From Sycon ciliatum (Eukaryota > Porifera > Calcarea > Leucosolenida > Sycettidae): a stretch of DNA of 64,000 nt. This document shows, piece by piece, positions 46,540-60,299 of this stretch. The notes below the pieces were generated by a model that worked only from the letters and a program-made list of their open reading frames with translations, ran no database searches and was not told the origin of the DNA. Within the stretch, counting starts at the first letter, position 1, and the number at the start of each line of letters is the position of its first letter. Made by a program: the position numbers and the translations under genes. The stretch covers positions 19,254,407 to 19,318,406 of the forward strand of contig NC_088646.1 in the NCBI RefSeq assembly GCF_964019385.1, in the 5' to 3' direction.

Positions 46540-47120
46540 CTGCTCAGTGTTCATTTTTGAGACCACTGGATTTTGGAACCGGCAAGTTGGCAGGCAGTTT
46601 GTGCCCTTCCTTGATTTTTGAAGCAATGCTCACCGTGGACACGATTGCACTGTAGTTACAATCCCTATTTTATACCTGGAGGTTTGTAGCAGCAAGTCCT
46701 ACTTCTACTTTATGCTTTTGCTTGACTTCCCATGCTTCAACGCTGACACCATAACATTTTAGCGTAATGAAAGTTCTGGCAGTAATTGAAACTTCTACAA
46801 TAATTGTACATGTTAGTGCAACTCACTTGTACAGGTACAAATCATACTGGCAATTACGTGATCAAGAACAATGTAGATGTAGATATCTTTCCCTCAAACC
46901 AGTGAACAATGTGGATTTTAGAATAAACATAATAATACTTGTTTTGAAACCAGGCCTAGTGCCATATATCCAGCTGCGCTCAGTGTCAATTTCAGGGTAT
47001 TGGGTGTTATATCTTCTCTCTTGATCAATTTATTGGAATGCAATGCATGTCACATGTCTTTACAGTAGTCATAGCAGTTGCAAGTAGGTTGGTGCGGTGT
47101 TCTTTGCAAGGCCGCAATGT
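46540..47120. other. Convergent 3' ends of the RIM-type gene and CDK20
   Basis: AATAAA at 46922-46927 (+) can serve the RIM-type gene, and TTTATT at 47029-47034 is AATAAA on the minus strand about 90 bases beyond the CDK20 stop. If both are used, the two 3' UTRs end close together without overlapping. Confidence 0.55.
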
Positions 47121-47586
47121 TTAACTCAAGTTGAATGGGTCACGCAGGCTTATAGGTACGACTGATGCAACTAAGGGCACGCTCACATCAAAAGCTTCCT
47201 CTCGCCTGCTCCTGGTCGGGATGGGTAGCTCAGAGTGATGCGCCGGCAAGGGTTCGCTGAAGAAGTACGGGTGAAGCAACGCTTCCGAGGCGGCGATGCG
47301 TTTCGCCGACGGATAGACTAGGAACCGCTTCAGCAAATCCAGAGTCACCGCACATGCGTCCGGAGCAACATCTTGGAACGGTATTGCCGGCATCATTGCA
47401 AAGTGGATCTTCTTGTAGTCCGGTAGCGTGTCAATTTCCGGCCATATAGATGATGTTGGCGTACCAAGGATACGGAAGACACAACAAAGCTGCTCAATGT
47501 CGTTCTCACCAGGAAAAAGCGGTGAATTGTTGCAGAGCTCGCCAAATATGCATCCCACGGCCCACATGTCCACTCCGCTGTCATAT
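47121..47586 (-). CDS. CDK20: CDK20/CCRK kinase, exon 2
   Basis: Minus-strand exon following a CGCAG acceptor (47587-47591) to the TAA at 47121-47123, 466 bases. YDSGVDMWAVGCIFGELCNN, PLFPGENDIEQLCCVFRILG and ALLHPYFFSEPLPAHHSELP are the C-lobe of CDK20. The last motif (PLPAHxSELPIP) is specific to this subfamily. The phase joins exactly with exon 1. Confidence 0.95.
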
Positions 47587-47794
47587 CTGCGTGCACACAG
47601 TGAACCGTAAGAAGAAAGCATACAGGTGTTAATTTAAACCCATCACCCACACTAACTGAGTCAATGGCTGCGCTGACTGAGTGTTGAAGGCATACACACT
47701 GCTCTTGTGTACATAGCTACGTGACCAACAGCACATTGCATGCCACTGCCCATTCACATCATTCCCCCCACCAATGGAGTTGCAACTACCAATA

Positions 47795-47795
<1 letters not shown>

Positions 47796-47862
<67 letters not shown>
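47796..47862. repeat. (GT)n microsatellite in the CDK20 intron
   Basis: About 66 bases of GT in the only intron of the kinase gene (47587-47905). The rest of that intron shows nothing. Confidence 0.95.
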
Positions 47863-47864
<2 letters not shown>

Positions 47865-47905
47865 AAGTGCGCATGCGTGCGCGTAGCATGTTCATCAGGA
47901 CTCAC

Positions 47906-48459
47906 TTGCGAGCGCCGTAGAGCAGTTCAGGAGCGCGGTACCACCTGGTGGCAACTTGATGGCTATACGGGCGCAGTCCACTCTTGTCGTACACCCGGGA
48001 CAGACCAAAGTCGGCCAGCTTGAGATGACCCGAGGAGCTAATGAGAAGATTGGCCGGCTTCAGGTCACGATGGAGGATATGGTTGCTGTGACAGAACATG
48101 ACGCCGTTCAGTAGCATTCCCATGTAGCTCTTGATCTGTGCATCCGTCAGTCGCCGCTCCGTGTTTCGTATCACGACGCTCAGGTCCGAGAGCATGTACT
48201 CAAAGGCTAGCACAAAGCCAGAGCCATAGGCAAAGACGTTAAGCAGCTTGACGACGTTGTGGTGGTTGCCGATCTCCCGCAGGGCCTTGATCTCGCGCAG
48301 TGCAATGTTGGGTATGCCGTCGTCTAGGCGACGTAGCTGCACCTTCTTCAGTGCCGCTATCTCTCCCGTGCGCAGATGCTTAGCCTTGTACACTATACCG
48401 TGTGCGCCCTCGCCGATCTTACCCAAGATGTGATAGTCCTCCATGGAGGCAGTGGCCAT
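47906..48459 (-). CDS. CDK20: CDK20/CCRK kinase, exon 1 (start)
   Basis: ATG at 48459-48457, donor GCAA|GTGAGT at 47906/47905. With exon 2 it gives 339 residues; human CDK20 has 346. Gly loop GEGAHG (15-20), catalytic Lys in AALKK, PNIALREIKALRE in place of PSTAIRE, HRDLKPANLL (130), DFGL (150) and ATRWYRAPELLYGARK are all present, so the kinase should be active. Known CDK20 acts in cell-cycle control and in ciliary/Hedgehog signalling, so its presence suggests a ciliated animal. A second ATG 15 bases downstream is also possible. The gene is divergent from the plakin gene and convergent with RIM. Confidence 0.96.
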
Positions 48460-49439
48460 TGCTGGGCCGTGACGGATTTAGCTACAGACTGACCAAGTCA
48501 CGTGGCTGACTGGATTGTGCAAGTGATTGATAGGTCACCACCGTGTGTTGTTATGGCTACTAGTACTAATGTGTGTGCACTGGTGTCACGCAAGGGCTCC
48601 ACTCAGTGTCGTGACTGTGCAAGAAATACTCATCGCTGGTAGCCCATACTGATCTAGTGCAATCCCCTTCTTACTGCTTGAATGACATACACCGACATCT
48701 TGCCAGCGCTGAACAAGTAAAATTAGTTATTAGTGTCCACAGAGAAGAGCCTCGAGATGATTCGCGATCAAGAGCTTACCGGCGTCTGCAGCGTGTCCTT
48801 GAAGCCCTGGTGACAGTGGTGTCGTATGATAATAGAACGCTGTGTTTAGCCGTGATCTTCACGACTCGGCCACCCACTGACTCCGCTCCACATTACGTCC
48901 AATGGCAACGGTCAAGCCGGTTTGACTGTGAAAGAGGGATCGATTGGTGTCTCGCTCCGAGGTCAATGACATAGTGGACTCATTCTATCAACCCGTTTTG
49001 AAATAATTCGTAAAGCCCACCAATGCCTAAGATAGCCAGATATTGTTGTGCGCGTGTGATCGTGAGCGAGCAGAGGCCACGAAAATCGCGCCAAGTGTGA
49101 CACGTCTGCCGCGCGCGGCGCAAGAGTCAAGACCATACCACGCGCGCTGTGACTCGGACTGTCTAGCTGAGTCACGTGTGAATGTGCACATGTATTATGT
49201 GAGGACAGAAAAAGTCCCAGCCCAAATCCATCTACAAGTCATTGATCCAGATCCAGGATAGCGCTAGGCGGGTTTCGTCCGTGCCGTGTTCGAGGATCTG
49301 CACTGCAGTGCGAGTGGCCGTCTTTCACGCAATGCGTGCGGCATTGCACTCGTACTGCCACACTGATGAGTGTGTCCATAAACACGGAACAGAGCCCGCG
49401 CCAGCGGAGCCGATTTCCACGATTTTCAGGTGCATACTA

Positions 49440-49601
49440 CAGTGGTCCATTTGTGCCACGGAAATCTGCTGGATTAGGGAGGGTGCTGGATTAACAAATC
49501 GGATTTACTGCTGCAATTATGTGCATGAAGAGGACATTTTGGCTACTGAAAATTGTGGAGGGTGCTGGTTTATAAAGTGCTGGATTAGAGAGGGACGACT
49601 G
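49440..49601. mobile_element. pogo/Tigger-like MITE
   Basis: CAGTGGTCC at the left and GGACGACTG at the right are inverted (imperfect by 1-2 bases), both bordered by TA. Internal GTGCTGGATTA repeats are present. 162 bases, non-coding. Confidence 0.65.
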
Positions 49602-49729
49602 TACTAGTACTACTCATCGCTACCTCCGCTAGCGCTGCCAACAAAATGCCAGCGGCATGCTGTCAAGCACTGCACTCATCATGACCACCCGATGTGACAC
49701 GAGACGTCAGCATGCAGTACACCATGGTA

Positions 49730-49769
49730 CCTACACTCAGCAGGCTACATGTAGCCTGCTGAGTGTAGG
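49730..49769. repeat. Perfect 40-base palindrome
   Basis: CCTACACTCAGCAGGCTACA is followed directly by its exact reverse complement, with no loop. Confidence 0.9.
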
Positions 49770-52433
49770 TGTACTCAGTAGAGCTACGGCTCGTAGAGTC
49801 GTAGATCTACTCGTAGACCTACTAGTCGTAGGCGTGTGCTAGCTGCACAATGCATGCACATGGCCAGGCCCATGGTGCGGGAAGTTTTTGTAGGGACGCT
49901 TGGAGTTCGAAGGAAACCGAATTGCGCGAAGACAAGTCAACACAACCGGCCAGTCCACATCGTTAGATCTACTGACTGCCCTGTCGCCCAGGCAGATACC
50001 GACGACTCTCTTCAAAAGTCATGTAGTTTTTTTATACAGTAGCGAGTGTGTAGATTGCAGTCGTCAGCCTACCACAGATGCGCCAGCTCACATGACCATT
50101 CCGGAAATTTTCTTCCGTTCGCGGGGCAATAATAATAATTGTCAGTTTTCCACGAGTAGATCTACTATTTCCACAAGGGTGCATCTCATGCGCCAGTGCT
50201 GTGTAACTAACGTGGAGTCGCTACCTGCGATAATTTAGTAGTTTTGGATCAGTCCAGGGTGTCGTCCCGCACCACAGGCAAAACCTTTGGGATTGATTGA
50301 TTGATTGAAGAAACATTCTTGGTGCAAGAAACCGGCTGGTCACGTTAGTGGTAAACCCAGGTCTGAGGAGCATGTGTTGACTAGAGTCTGGGGATTCTTT
50401 GCGAGTCGGAGATGTTGGTGGTGGTTGTCGACAAGAGCGCGTAGTGGCCGCATCACCCCCGTGTCGTGCTGTGCTCCACCAGCACTGCGGGGCAGTACCA
50501 TACTCCATAGTCGCCTGTTGTATCGTGGTCCTGTGGGGCCGACTGGCAACGCCGGACGATGAGCGCGCTAAATGTGGAGCGGTCCAGAGAGAAGATTGCT
50601 CGTGAGTAACTGTTCTTGTGTGTTGTAATATGTTCATTTGTATTCACAATGTTGTGGACGCCAGAATGAAATAATAATTGCCAGGTGTATTATTATTAAT
50701 TTTTTGTACACGAACAAACCATCGGCGCAGTCGTATCGAGGTGCACAAGGGACAGGCGGGAGGAAGCTGTGCTTCCTGTGAGCAATGCGAGGTCCACGCA
50801 CGGGCTGGGGTAGCACGTCCGTTTGCCACAAACAGGTCACGAGCATGGATGCTAACATATTCATTATGTAGCCATAGGTGGAGAAAAGACAGTTGAAATT
50901 CACTTGGGCATGTTGCATTCTTATTGACAGGTATTGTGCTTGCCATTACCACTACACTGTGTACTTGAGTACTGAGAATGGTATCAATCACGGACAGTCA
51001 GTACTAGTAGTAGTGGTGCCTCTTAGTTGTGTTGGCATTGCAACACCTAGTGTTTGAGGGCCTCTGGCCCTGGGGAGCAACTGTGACCTGGTGACTGGAC
51101 TAAGTCAATGGAAGTCCAGTAAACACACCTACTAGCAATACTCCCTCTAGCTCTCCCTCTCTCTCATTGTGCAGTTTAGTTCATGAAATTTCAGTGAGAC
51201 TGTGCATGTGTAGATGTACATGTTGGGCAGTGGCATGTCCAACTGGCTACCTGCATCACAAGTAGCAAGACTACGTAACGTCGTTGCCAAAAGGAACAGT
51301 TGCATGCTGGTACAATCCTAGGATAAACACATGAAGAATAGTGCAACACAGATTTACAATTTTTCATGATGCTACATTGTACTTGATGAAGTAACACCGG
51401 CCATGCCACTGTGCCAGGTGGCAACGCACATCTGCCATCTGGAGGCTGTGCACCGCCTGTGTGCAGCACTGCACAGCCACAGACTCAGTTGCAATGTTGC
51501 AGTGACAGTGGATATTCCTAACCTGGTGGTGGTAACAGCTTGAAGCTGTGCACAGCAAAATATTTACATGTTTTGCGGGCCACCAGTGGCACCACTAGTT
51601 GCTACATGAGAAGATTTGAGAACACACACTGGATGTGTTCAACTGCCAGTAGATGTGCAGACATAGTCGTACTGCTAATCCTGTATCTTGTTACGGTACA
51701 AAGACCTGGTCTAGGTTTATCATGTGATGGATGATGACTATCCTTCATGGTCTTTGGTTAGAGCAGTCATTGTGTTAGGGAGTGAGGGTCATTACAAGGA
51801 GAAGGCAGCACTTTTTTTCCTCGTCAAACATCAGCCTAGTGCTAATGAGCTCTGCAGGGCTAATTCAGTCCTGACATGGCTGCAGCTGAGGATGATGCAA
51901 GCACATTGCATCACAGGTCCATTGCCATTGCAGGTACATGTACCAGGTCCAGACTCCAGAGCAGAGCAATGGCACTAGGCAGAAGACAGCTCAGAAAGAA
52001 TATTGTCATTGGATGCTTTCAGAGTTTATGTTTCAATCTGTTATACTAGTCATCAATGGAAGACTTTGTGGATCAAACCTTGTTAAAGTGATAAGAAATA
52101 TATAAGTATGATTGGTTTGGCTGCGTCAAGTTGTTCCATGATATAGACAGCGAACCGGTGTTTGTCGTTTGACAACTTTGTCTTTGTGCTGGATCTTATC
52201 CATTAACTCAGTGTACAGTAAAGGCTAATTGTGACCGTAATAATTATTAATTTGTGTGCAGAAGTGCCTCTTCTCGGCATTCTTGTTCACCATATGCAGA
52301 ACAAGTGATGCCGGATGATACTCACTGAACTGAGTGAAGTCATGCAGGCAGGGCCTGGATTTCGTTTCCCACTTCTATAATTGAGTGAAAGAGTGTTGTG
52401 CAATCTGAACTTTTCCTCATGATGTCCTCTCAG

Positions 52434-52495
52434 TGAGCCGCGATGCAGTGCAGAAGAAGACATTCACAAAATGGATCAACTCCCACCTTGCGAAG
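52434..52495 (+). CDS. Plakin/spectraplakin gene, CH1 exon a
   Basis: Acceptor CCTCTCAG, donor AAG|GTAGGT, 62 bases, enters in phase 1. SRDAVQKKTFTKWINSHLAK is the start of the first calponin-homology domain (RDxVQKKTFTKWVNxHL). The preceding exon (phase 1 out) was not found. Confidence 0.92.
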
Positions 52496-54451
52496 GTAGG
52501 TTTGAGTCTGGCTTGAGTGGCGTGCCAGTCACGGTTGGCCATGATCTGCAGCAGCTTACAATAATACAACACACAGCTGTCAGACTAAGAACGTGGACCA
52601 CACTGCTCTGAGACCCACATGTGCAGTATACCAACATGACGTAACCCTCAGCGCACACAGACTCATGTATTGTTGGTAGTTTTCCGTCCATATAACAAGT
52701 GTTTAGGCCCGAGGGCAATTGGTAAGAGTGCGGGAACTGAGTATTTAGTAAACTTCGTAGGAAAGGGCGGGCATGTGTTTGAAAGCCCAAGGACACACCA
52801 ACTGTCAACGGTTCACAGGGACTCTCCGTTGCTGATTATCACCTCGTATCTGTCTAAGGACGACTGTGGACATATTGTACGGACACAGGAGAAAACCCAT
52901 TGCCTCGCCTTCCTGCACGTATCACCATGCCGCAAGTTTCCGCCAACGTCTCAGTAATTGTATAATCATTACAGCTGGTGCATGCTGTCTTGCAAGAAGC
53001 CCTGTAGGCTGGATGTACAAAGTGGTTGTCATGTTGACTATCCTTGACACCACTGTGTGTATGTGTCAAATAGCCCCGTGGGAGATATTCCTGGGTGGGT
53101 GGGGGGTTGAAAAGTGCAACCCCGGGCGTACTACAGCGGGGTGCTAAATGTATGTGTGGGGCGATTTCCAGGAAAGCTGGTATGCCGTAATACTGTCACA
53201 TGTAGTTGGATAGTGGGCTTGTCTGAACCTCGATAGATGTCATTAAAAACATGGCGCTGCTTTAGGGCGCGTTCAGACTACCGAGAACCCCATCAAACCG
53301 TGAATGGCGCTAAACCGTGAAGGACATTCATTCTACCGATAAACTAACGTAAGTTGTGCAGCTCTCACTGCGGCACTGAGAAGGAATTTCCCTCGCTCCC
53401 AGCCTAAGCAATTTTTTACTGCCGGAATGCAGTAACCGCCGCAGCAGCCACAACAGTAAAACCTTTCCACCGGTAACATGCTAGTAACGTCGCATGATCA
53501 AATCACCTTGGAAACTTTCCCATTCTGTCACTTTTTATCGGTAGTCTGAACATGCCCTTAGCCAGGTCATATTGTTTTTTTGGCACAAACTCAATCCCCC
53601 CCCCCCCTCCATCCAAGGTGTAAAATTCTAGCTTGTGTTTGCACGAAAATAAGTGTTGGGGGAGGAGGGGTATAAGCTACAGGGCGAATGTCTGGCCTGT
53701 TTGTCAGAAATGTCCACACGGCTTAGACACTGGGAATCACGCAAAGAAAGGAGACTGAGCAATGCCATGCAAATCTGGATAGCAGCATAGATATGACTTT
53801 GAACTGCATAGTTTCAACTAGGTGAGAATCAGGGGCTGGGAAAAGCACTTTTGGGGCTGCTGGCTAAACATTAGCACCCAACGTGTAAGCAGAGGCTAGC
53901 ATGTGGTACGGCTTGGTGCTAGGACATCACCAGTACCCGTAGGCAGTATTCAGTCCAGGCCAGGCGTCTTGCCTTAGGACTGTATTACTGGTACCAGTAC
54001 TTGTGCCATTGCCAGTGGCTGTTGACACGTGACACATTTCTCCCCTGCACACTCCATCTCTGTAGTATAATTCTGTGTGTGTGTGTGTGTGTGTGTGTGG
54101 GCGAGTGGTTCTACAGCATTACCTGTCCTTTAAAACCCTTGCCACCCCAATTACATAGTGACATGCTGCTACACCTTTCCTCCAGGTAACATTTGCACAC
54201 ACTGGTGCAAAGCCAATGATCCTGTGGCTAGCGCTAAGACAACCCGTCATTTTCCTAGTTGAGTGCTCAGTAAGCCATCAGGCATTAGTGCTTCATTCTT
54301 CCCGTGTTGAGATATGGCTGTTTAGAAACTGTTCCCCAGTAGTCAAGGTTCACTTGTAAAAACAGTTCCCCTGTGGGTTTTGGAATATTTCGTATTCGGC
54401 TTGCATTGCTAATCTACTTGTTCTCACTTGTGTTGCCTGATGCTCTATTAG
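52496..54451 (+). other. Intron after CH1 exon a
   Basis: Contains a PIF/Harbinger-like MITE (53265-53557) and a (GT)n run near 54075-54100. Nothing else was recognised. Confidence 0.5.
53265..53557. mobile_element. PIF/Harbinger-like MITE (TTA target)
   Basis: GGGCGCGTTCAGACTACCGA at the left and its near complement (TCGGTAGTCTGAACATGCCC) at the right are both flanked by TTA (53262-53264, 53558-53560). A three-base TTA duplication is the PIF/Harbinger preference. 293 bases, non-coding. Confidence 0.72.
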
Positions 54452-54541
54452 ACTGGAGTGGTTGTGGAAGACCTGTACTTTGATTTGCGTGATGGCCGCA
54501 ACCTAATCCAGCTGCTGGAAATGCTCACAGACACCAAACTG
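54452..54541 (+). CDS. Plakin/spectraplakin gene, CH1 exon b
   Basis: Acceptor TCTATTAG, donor CTG|GTCAGT, 90 bases (phase 0 to 0). VEDLYFDLRDGRNLIQLLEM is the CH1 DLxxDLRDGxxLIxLLExL block. Confidence 0.93.
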
Positions 54542-54977
54542 GTCAGTATTCCTTGAACACAGCTCCGGCAACCGTTCTATGAACGGGCGGGACATGGTGT
54601 CCCTTGAACAGTACACACTATCTTCACTCGCCAAACTGTGCATGGTCACAGGCATATGTCATCTGGTCTGCCAGCCAGTGAAACAGGCCCCAATACTGCG
54701 GATATTAGCAATATTTCACAGTTAAATTATCACTGAGTTGTATTGACTGGTTTGAATTTGTCAGTTTACAGGAAGCTGCAGATAGAGCTGAAAGCTAGGT
54801 TTCTTGATGCCAGCACAGCACAGGTTTCACTGACTTGCAGTGGAAGTTTCAGTTACAGTTGGCATTTAATACAAGAGCTAAATGACGTACACATATGCAT
54901 GCTTCTGGACATTGAATATCTGCTTACAGTGCTGTCCCGCTGTTTTCCTTTCATCTACCTGCTATGCTGCTATTTAG
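54542..54977 (+). other. Intron after CH1 exon b
   Basis: No gene or element recognised. Confidence 0.5.
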
Positions 54978-55055
54978 CCCAGGGAGAAAGGTAGCTTACG
55001 CTTCCACAAGTTGCAAGACCTCAACACTGTTCTCGGGTGCCTGGAAAGGCGAAAG
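54978..55055 (+). CDS. Plakin/spectraplakin gene, CH1 exon c
   Basis: Acceptor TATTTAG, donor AAG|GTGGGT, 78 bases (phase 0 to 0). PREKGSLRFHKLQDLNTVLG is close to the plakin-specific PREKGRMRFHxLQNVxxAL. Confidence 0.93.
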
Positions 55056-55294
55056 GTGGGTTTCGGTCTTCAGGGGACGCATAATTCTACTCGTTGGGGT
55101 TATGAGGAAATGTGCATGACACTGACTAGTTTGCATCAAAACGGATGTTGATGAGTGCGATAACAGATACGATGCCGGAACTAGCACAGACATGTATTGG
55201 TGTTTGGCAGGTGCCACTCAAGTGTATTACATTGCCATTAATGTACAACGTGTCCATTGTTCTCTACACCTCCTGGTTTCTTTTGCTTGTATAG

Positions 55295-55387
55295 ATCGAC
55301 ACTATCAACATCACAAACACCGACATCTTGGATGGAAACTCAAAGCTTACTCTTGGCTTGGTGTGGCGGCTCATCCTGCATTTTCAG
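55295..55387 (+). CDS. Plakin/spectraplakin gene, CH1 exon d
   Basis: Acceptor TTGTATAG, donor CAG|GTGACC, 93 bases (phase 0 to 0). [20 protein letters not shown] then LILHFQ closes CH1 (DIxDGNxKLTLGLIWxIILHFQ). Confidence 0.95.
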
Positions 55388-55554
55388 GTGACCATCTATT
55401 CTACATCATGGACTCGTACATTTTGGCAGGGCTTCATCATGACCTTGTCGGCATTATACTGTCTTTGTCACTCTCCTCCCCCCCCCCCCCCCCCCCCCCC
55501 CCGCTCAAATACGCACACACATGCTCTAGAAAACTGCAATTCCCTGTGTGTGTA

Positions 55555-55568
55555 TGTGTGTGTGTGTG

Positions 55569-55652
<84 letters not shown>
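55555..55652. repeat. (GT)n microsatellite after a poly-C run
   Basis: About 20 C residues at 55481-55502, then GT-rich sequence to 55652. Confidence 0.93.
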
Positions 55653-55654
<2 letters not shown>

Positions 55655-55699
55655 ACAATAGTTGACCAACTACTGCTCGCGTCTGCATGACAGTACATA

Positions 55700-56219
55700 C
55701 CGTATTTCCTCAAATAATTGACCATGCTCAAATAGTAGACCCTCCTAGAGGCCTCACGGAAAAATAGTAGACCATGCCCGAATAAGAGACCCGGTCTCTT
55801 ATTTGAGTTCATCGCTTTGCGCATACGCACTAAGAAAGCACTTGGTGGATCAAAAAAGGACGCGATTTTAGGTTGCGCAACTACAATTTGTGTAGTGGCT
55901 AGTGCTTTCTTTCATTATTTGAGCACGGTCCACTATATTTTCATCGGCACATCGCTGGAAATGGTGGATTTTTAACACGTCATAATATAGAAGGTCCACT
56001 ATATTTTCATCGGCACATCGCTGGAAATGGTGGATTTTTAACACGTCATAATATAGAACTTCTATATTATGACGTGTTAAAAATCCACCATTTCCAGGGA
56101 TGTGCCGATGAAAATATAGTGGACCGTGCTCGAATAATGGACCATGCCCAAATAAGAGACCGGGGGTCCAACCCTCTTCAAAAAACAAAAGACCGGGTCT
56201 ATTAATCGAGGAAATACGG
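55700..56219. mobile_element. Palindromic MITE with an internal triple arm (TA target)
   Basis: CCGTATTTCCTCAAATAATT at the left mirrors GAGGAAATACGG at the right, with TA at 55698 and 56220. Inside, a 64-base block occurs twice in direct orientation (about 55929-55993, 55995-56058) and once inverted (about 56060-56124), so the second and third copies form a nearly loop-free hairpin. Repeated TAGACCATGCCC motifs occur outside the palindrome. Non-coding. Confidence 0.82.
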
Positions 56220-56271
56220 TAGTTTGTAGTTGAGGATGCAGTACTTGCCTGTTTGCCGTGTTGTTGTACAG

Positions 56272-56396
56272 ATTTCCACTGTGACAGTGCCACATGCAGA
56301 GGAAGGTGTGCCCGGTAGCAGTAGGAAGGGTCCGTCTGGTCCGGTTACCGAAGTCAAACAGGTCATCATTAAATGGTGCCGAGCAGCCACGCAAGG
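56272..56396 (+). CDS. Plakin/spectraplakin gene, inter-CH exon e
   Basis: Acceptor TTGTACAG, donor AAGG|GTAAGC, 125 bases (phase 0 to 2). It encodes the CH1-CH2 linker (Gly/Ser/Pro-rich) and the start of CH2: VKQVIIKWCRAATQG corresponds to KExLLLWxQxxTxG. Confidence 0.85.
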
Positions 56397-57508
56397 GTAA
56401 GCCATGTTCACTGCTCACGCTGCTACTTGTTTTACAAGCGCGCCCTGTACAATCTTTTTACCAGTCATTATGAATGGTGCTACTCTGTTTGGTGGATGAA
56501 AGTGGGGGGGGGGGGGGGGGGGGGGCTTCGTTGTTGATAGGGCTTACATAGTGCTTTGGTTTGATTTCGGCTCAAACAAAGGACTTACATCGGGTCTGCA
56601 GAGGAGGTAGACCATCTTTCCATTTCTACTCCTCTAAATTTTTGATCGCTAAGATAGGGTAGCATGCAGACTGACAGGTACCGTATTTTCTAGAGTATAT
56701 GCCACACTGGAGTATATGCCACACTGGAGTATAGGCCACACTGGAGTATAGGCCACACTGGAGTATAGGCCACACTCGAGTACAGTAGGTATCGGTTATA
56801 CGTGGGTGTTTGAAAAACGACTTTCTATTCTTATTTCCGATATTTCTTACACACGATAAATCAAGTGTGACATATCATGTGCATGTGCGCAGAGGCAGGA
56901 AGATCATCGTACATACAAGGTAGTGCTACTGTGCATGCGGCTGGTCACAGTCACATAGGCTTACCATGTGGCTTTGCAACATGAGTTACATGACCACAAT
57001 AGTTGAACCTGCAGCACTAGGACCCAACGCGAGTCAGATCAGAACTGCTTTGGACGGATGTTATTACTACAGGCGATATACTTTGTACTGATCTGGCATA
57101 TTTCGCTACACAAAGTCCATTTCTTAGGAACGATATATTCTACTGTACGATAAAATTGCTTGTAAGAATAAATGTAAATAATCGACGTGGAGACAACAAT
57201 TTTATAATAGCAATAAAAAGAACAAATTCTGCAGTCATCGCCACACTACAACGAAGTCATGAAAGTTTACCAGAATTAATTTTCTTGTCACATTCATCAG
57301 TGGAAAGTCGTGACTGAAGAGTAACCATGCTGAACAATGATTAAATATACATTCAATGATGTGTTACGAGAACAAAATACAGTGCCAAAATAGAAAGAAG
57401 GAAGGTGAGACAATAGCAGTGAAGTGAGAGCTAAGTGCAACGGTGGGTGAAAAACTAATAATTATAACGCTAAAACTGTGTAGTGAGACAAACAATCATG
57501 CTGTGCAC

Positions 57509-59129
<1,621 letters not shown>

Positions 59130-59150
59130 CGATCAACGGCTAATTATTCA

Positions 59151-59209
59151 ATGAATTATTACAGTACTGGAGATCAAGCACCGGCGAGGACACTGGGAAC
59201 ACAAGATTT

Positions 59210-59267
<58 letters not shown>

Positions 59268-59657
59268 GTAACAAGTTGCCATCAAGATCAAAGGAGGAGT
59301 CAACGAACAGAGGTTAAACAACGTCAAACGAGCCTGGGACCGATCAGTGTTGATGAGGAGAATGACACGGAGGATGACACTGAGGACGAGTTGGGAGATG
59401 AAACGGAGGACGAGGTTGCGGTTGTTGGAGACGAGGAATCAGATGGTGATTGTGATCGTAAGAAGTCTGCCGTTTTTCTTCACTTGTTGTCTCACCCTAA
59501 GTGTCTGCAGGTGTATGATGATTTTAGTTTTTCTGTTCTTTGTCGTGCACGGTATGCTAGTCAGTTGAAAGTACTTGAGGCTGTTTGTATTCGTTTGCAT
59601 AAGCCTGATCTTTGTAAGCAGAAGAAACATGTAGTTGCGTTAAAATTGTTTTCGTAG
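59151..59657 (+). pseudogene. Inverted copy of the Penelope C-terminal frame
   Basis: The plus-strand frame repeats the last part of the minus-strand protein (TGDQAPARTLGTQDL, a shorter Thr run, the acidic DEENDTEDDTEDE region and the same C-terminus LHKPDLCKQKKH). It lacks RT and endonuclease. Confidence 0.88.
59211..59265. repeat. (CAA)n microsatellite
   Basis: About 55 bases, the shorter partner of the (GTT)n tract at 57901. Confidence 0.93.
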
Positions 59658-60056
59658 GTGCACAGCATGATTGTTTGTCTCACTACACAGTTTTAGCGTT
59701 ATAATTATTAGTTTTTCACCCACCGTTGCACTTAGCTCTCACTTCACTGCTATTGTCTCACCTTCCTTCTTTCTATTTTGGCACTGTATTTTGTTCTCGT
59801 AACACATCATTGAATGTATATTTAATCATTGTTCAGCATGGTTACTCTTCAGTCACGACTTTCCACTGATGAATGTGACAAGAAAATTAATTCTGGTAAA
59901 CTTTCATGACTTCGTTGTAGTGTGGCGATGACTGCAGAATTTGTTCTTTTTATTGCTATTATAAGAATAAATGTGCACATGAAATCCATGTTATGATTAT
60001 GAAAACATGAGAGGTCATTCTTGTAGGCAGTATATTCTTTTACACGACCACGCTAT

Positions 60057-60200
60057 CCCATACGCACTGTATATGCCACACTGGAGTATATGCCACACTG
60101 GAGTATATGCCACACTGGAGTATATGCCACACTGGAGTATATGCCACACTGGAGTATAGGCCACACTGGAGTATAGGCCACACTGGAGTATAAGCCGCAC
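60057..60200. repeat. Tandem array, about 20-base unit
   Basis: About seven copies of GGAGTATATGCCACACT-type units. Related copies lie at 56691-56780. Confidence 0.9.
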
Positions 60201-60299
60201 ACAGATTTTTTGTCACGGAATACAGACATCTACTATTTATCAACGGTATCCGGCCCTTTAGCGGGAGAGCAAGTCGAGAGCATAGTCACATCTCGAGTA

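Larger units (their letters stand above)
48460..52433. other. Intergenic region between CDK20 and the plakin gene
   Basis: Probably holds the CDK20 promoter and the unrecognised 5' exon(s) of the plakin gene. I found a pogo-like MITE (49440-49601), a 40-base perfect palindrome (49730-49769) and otherwise no recognisable gene. Confidence 0.5.
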
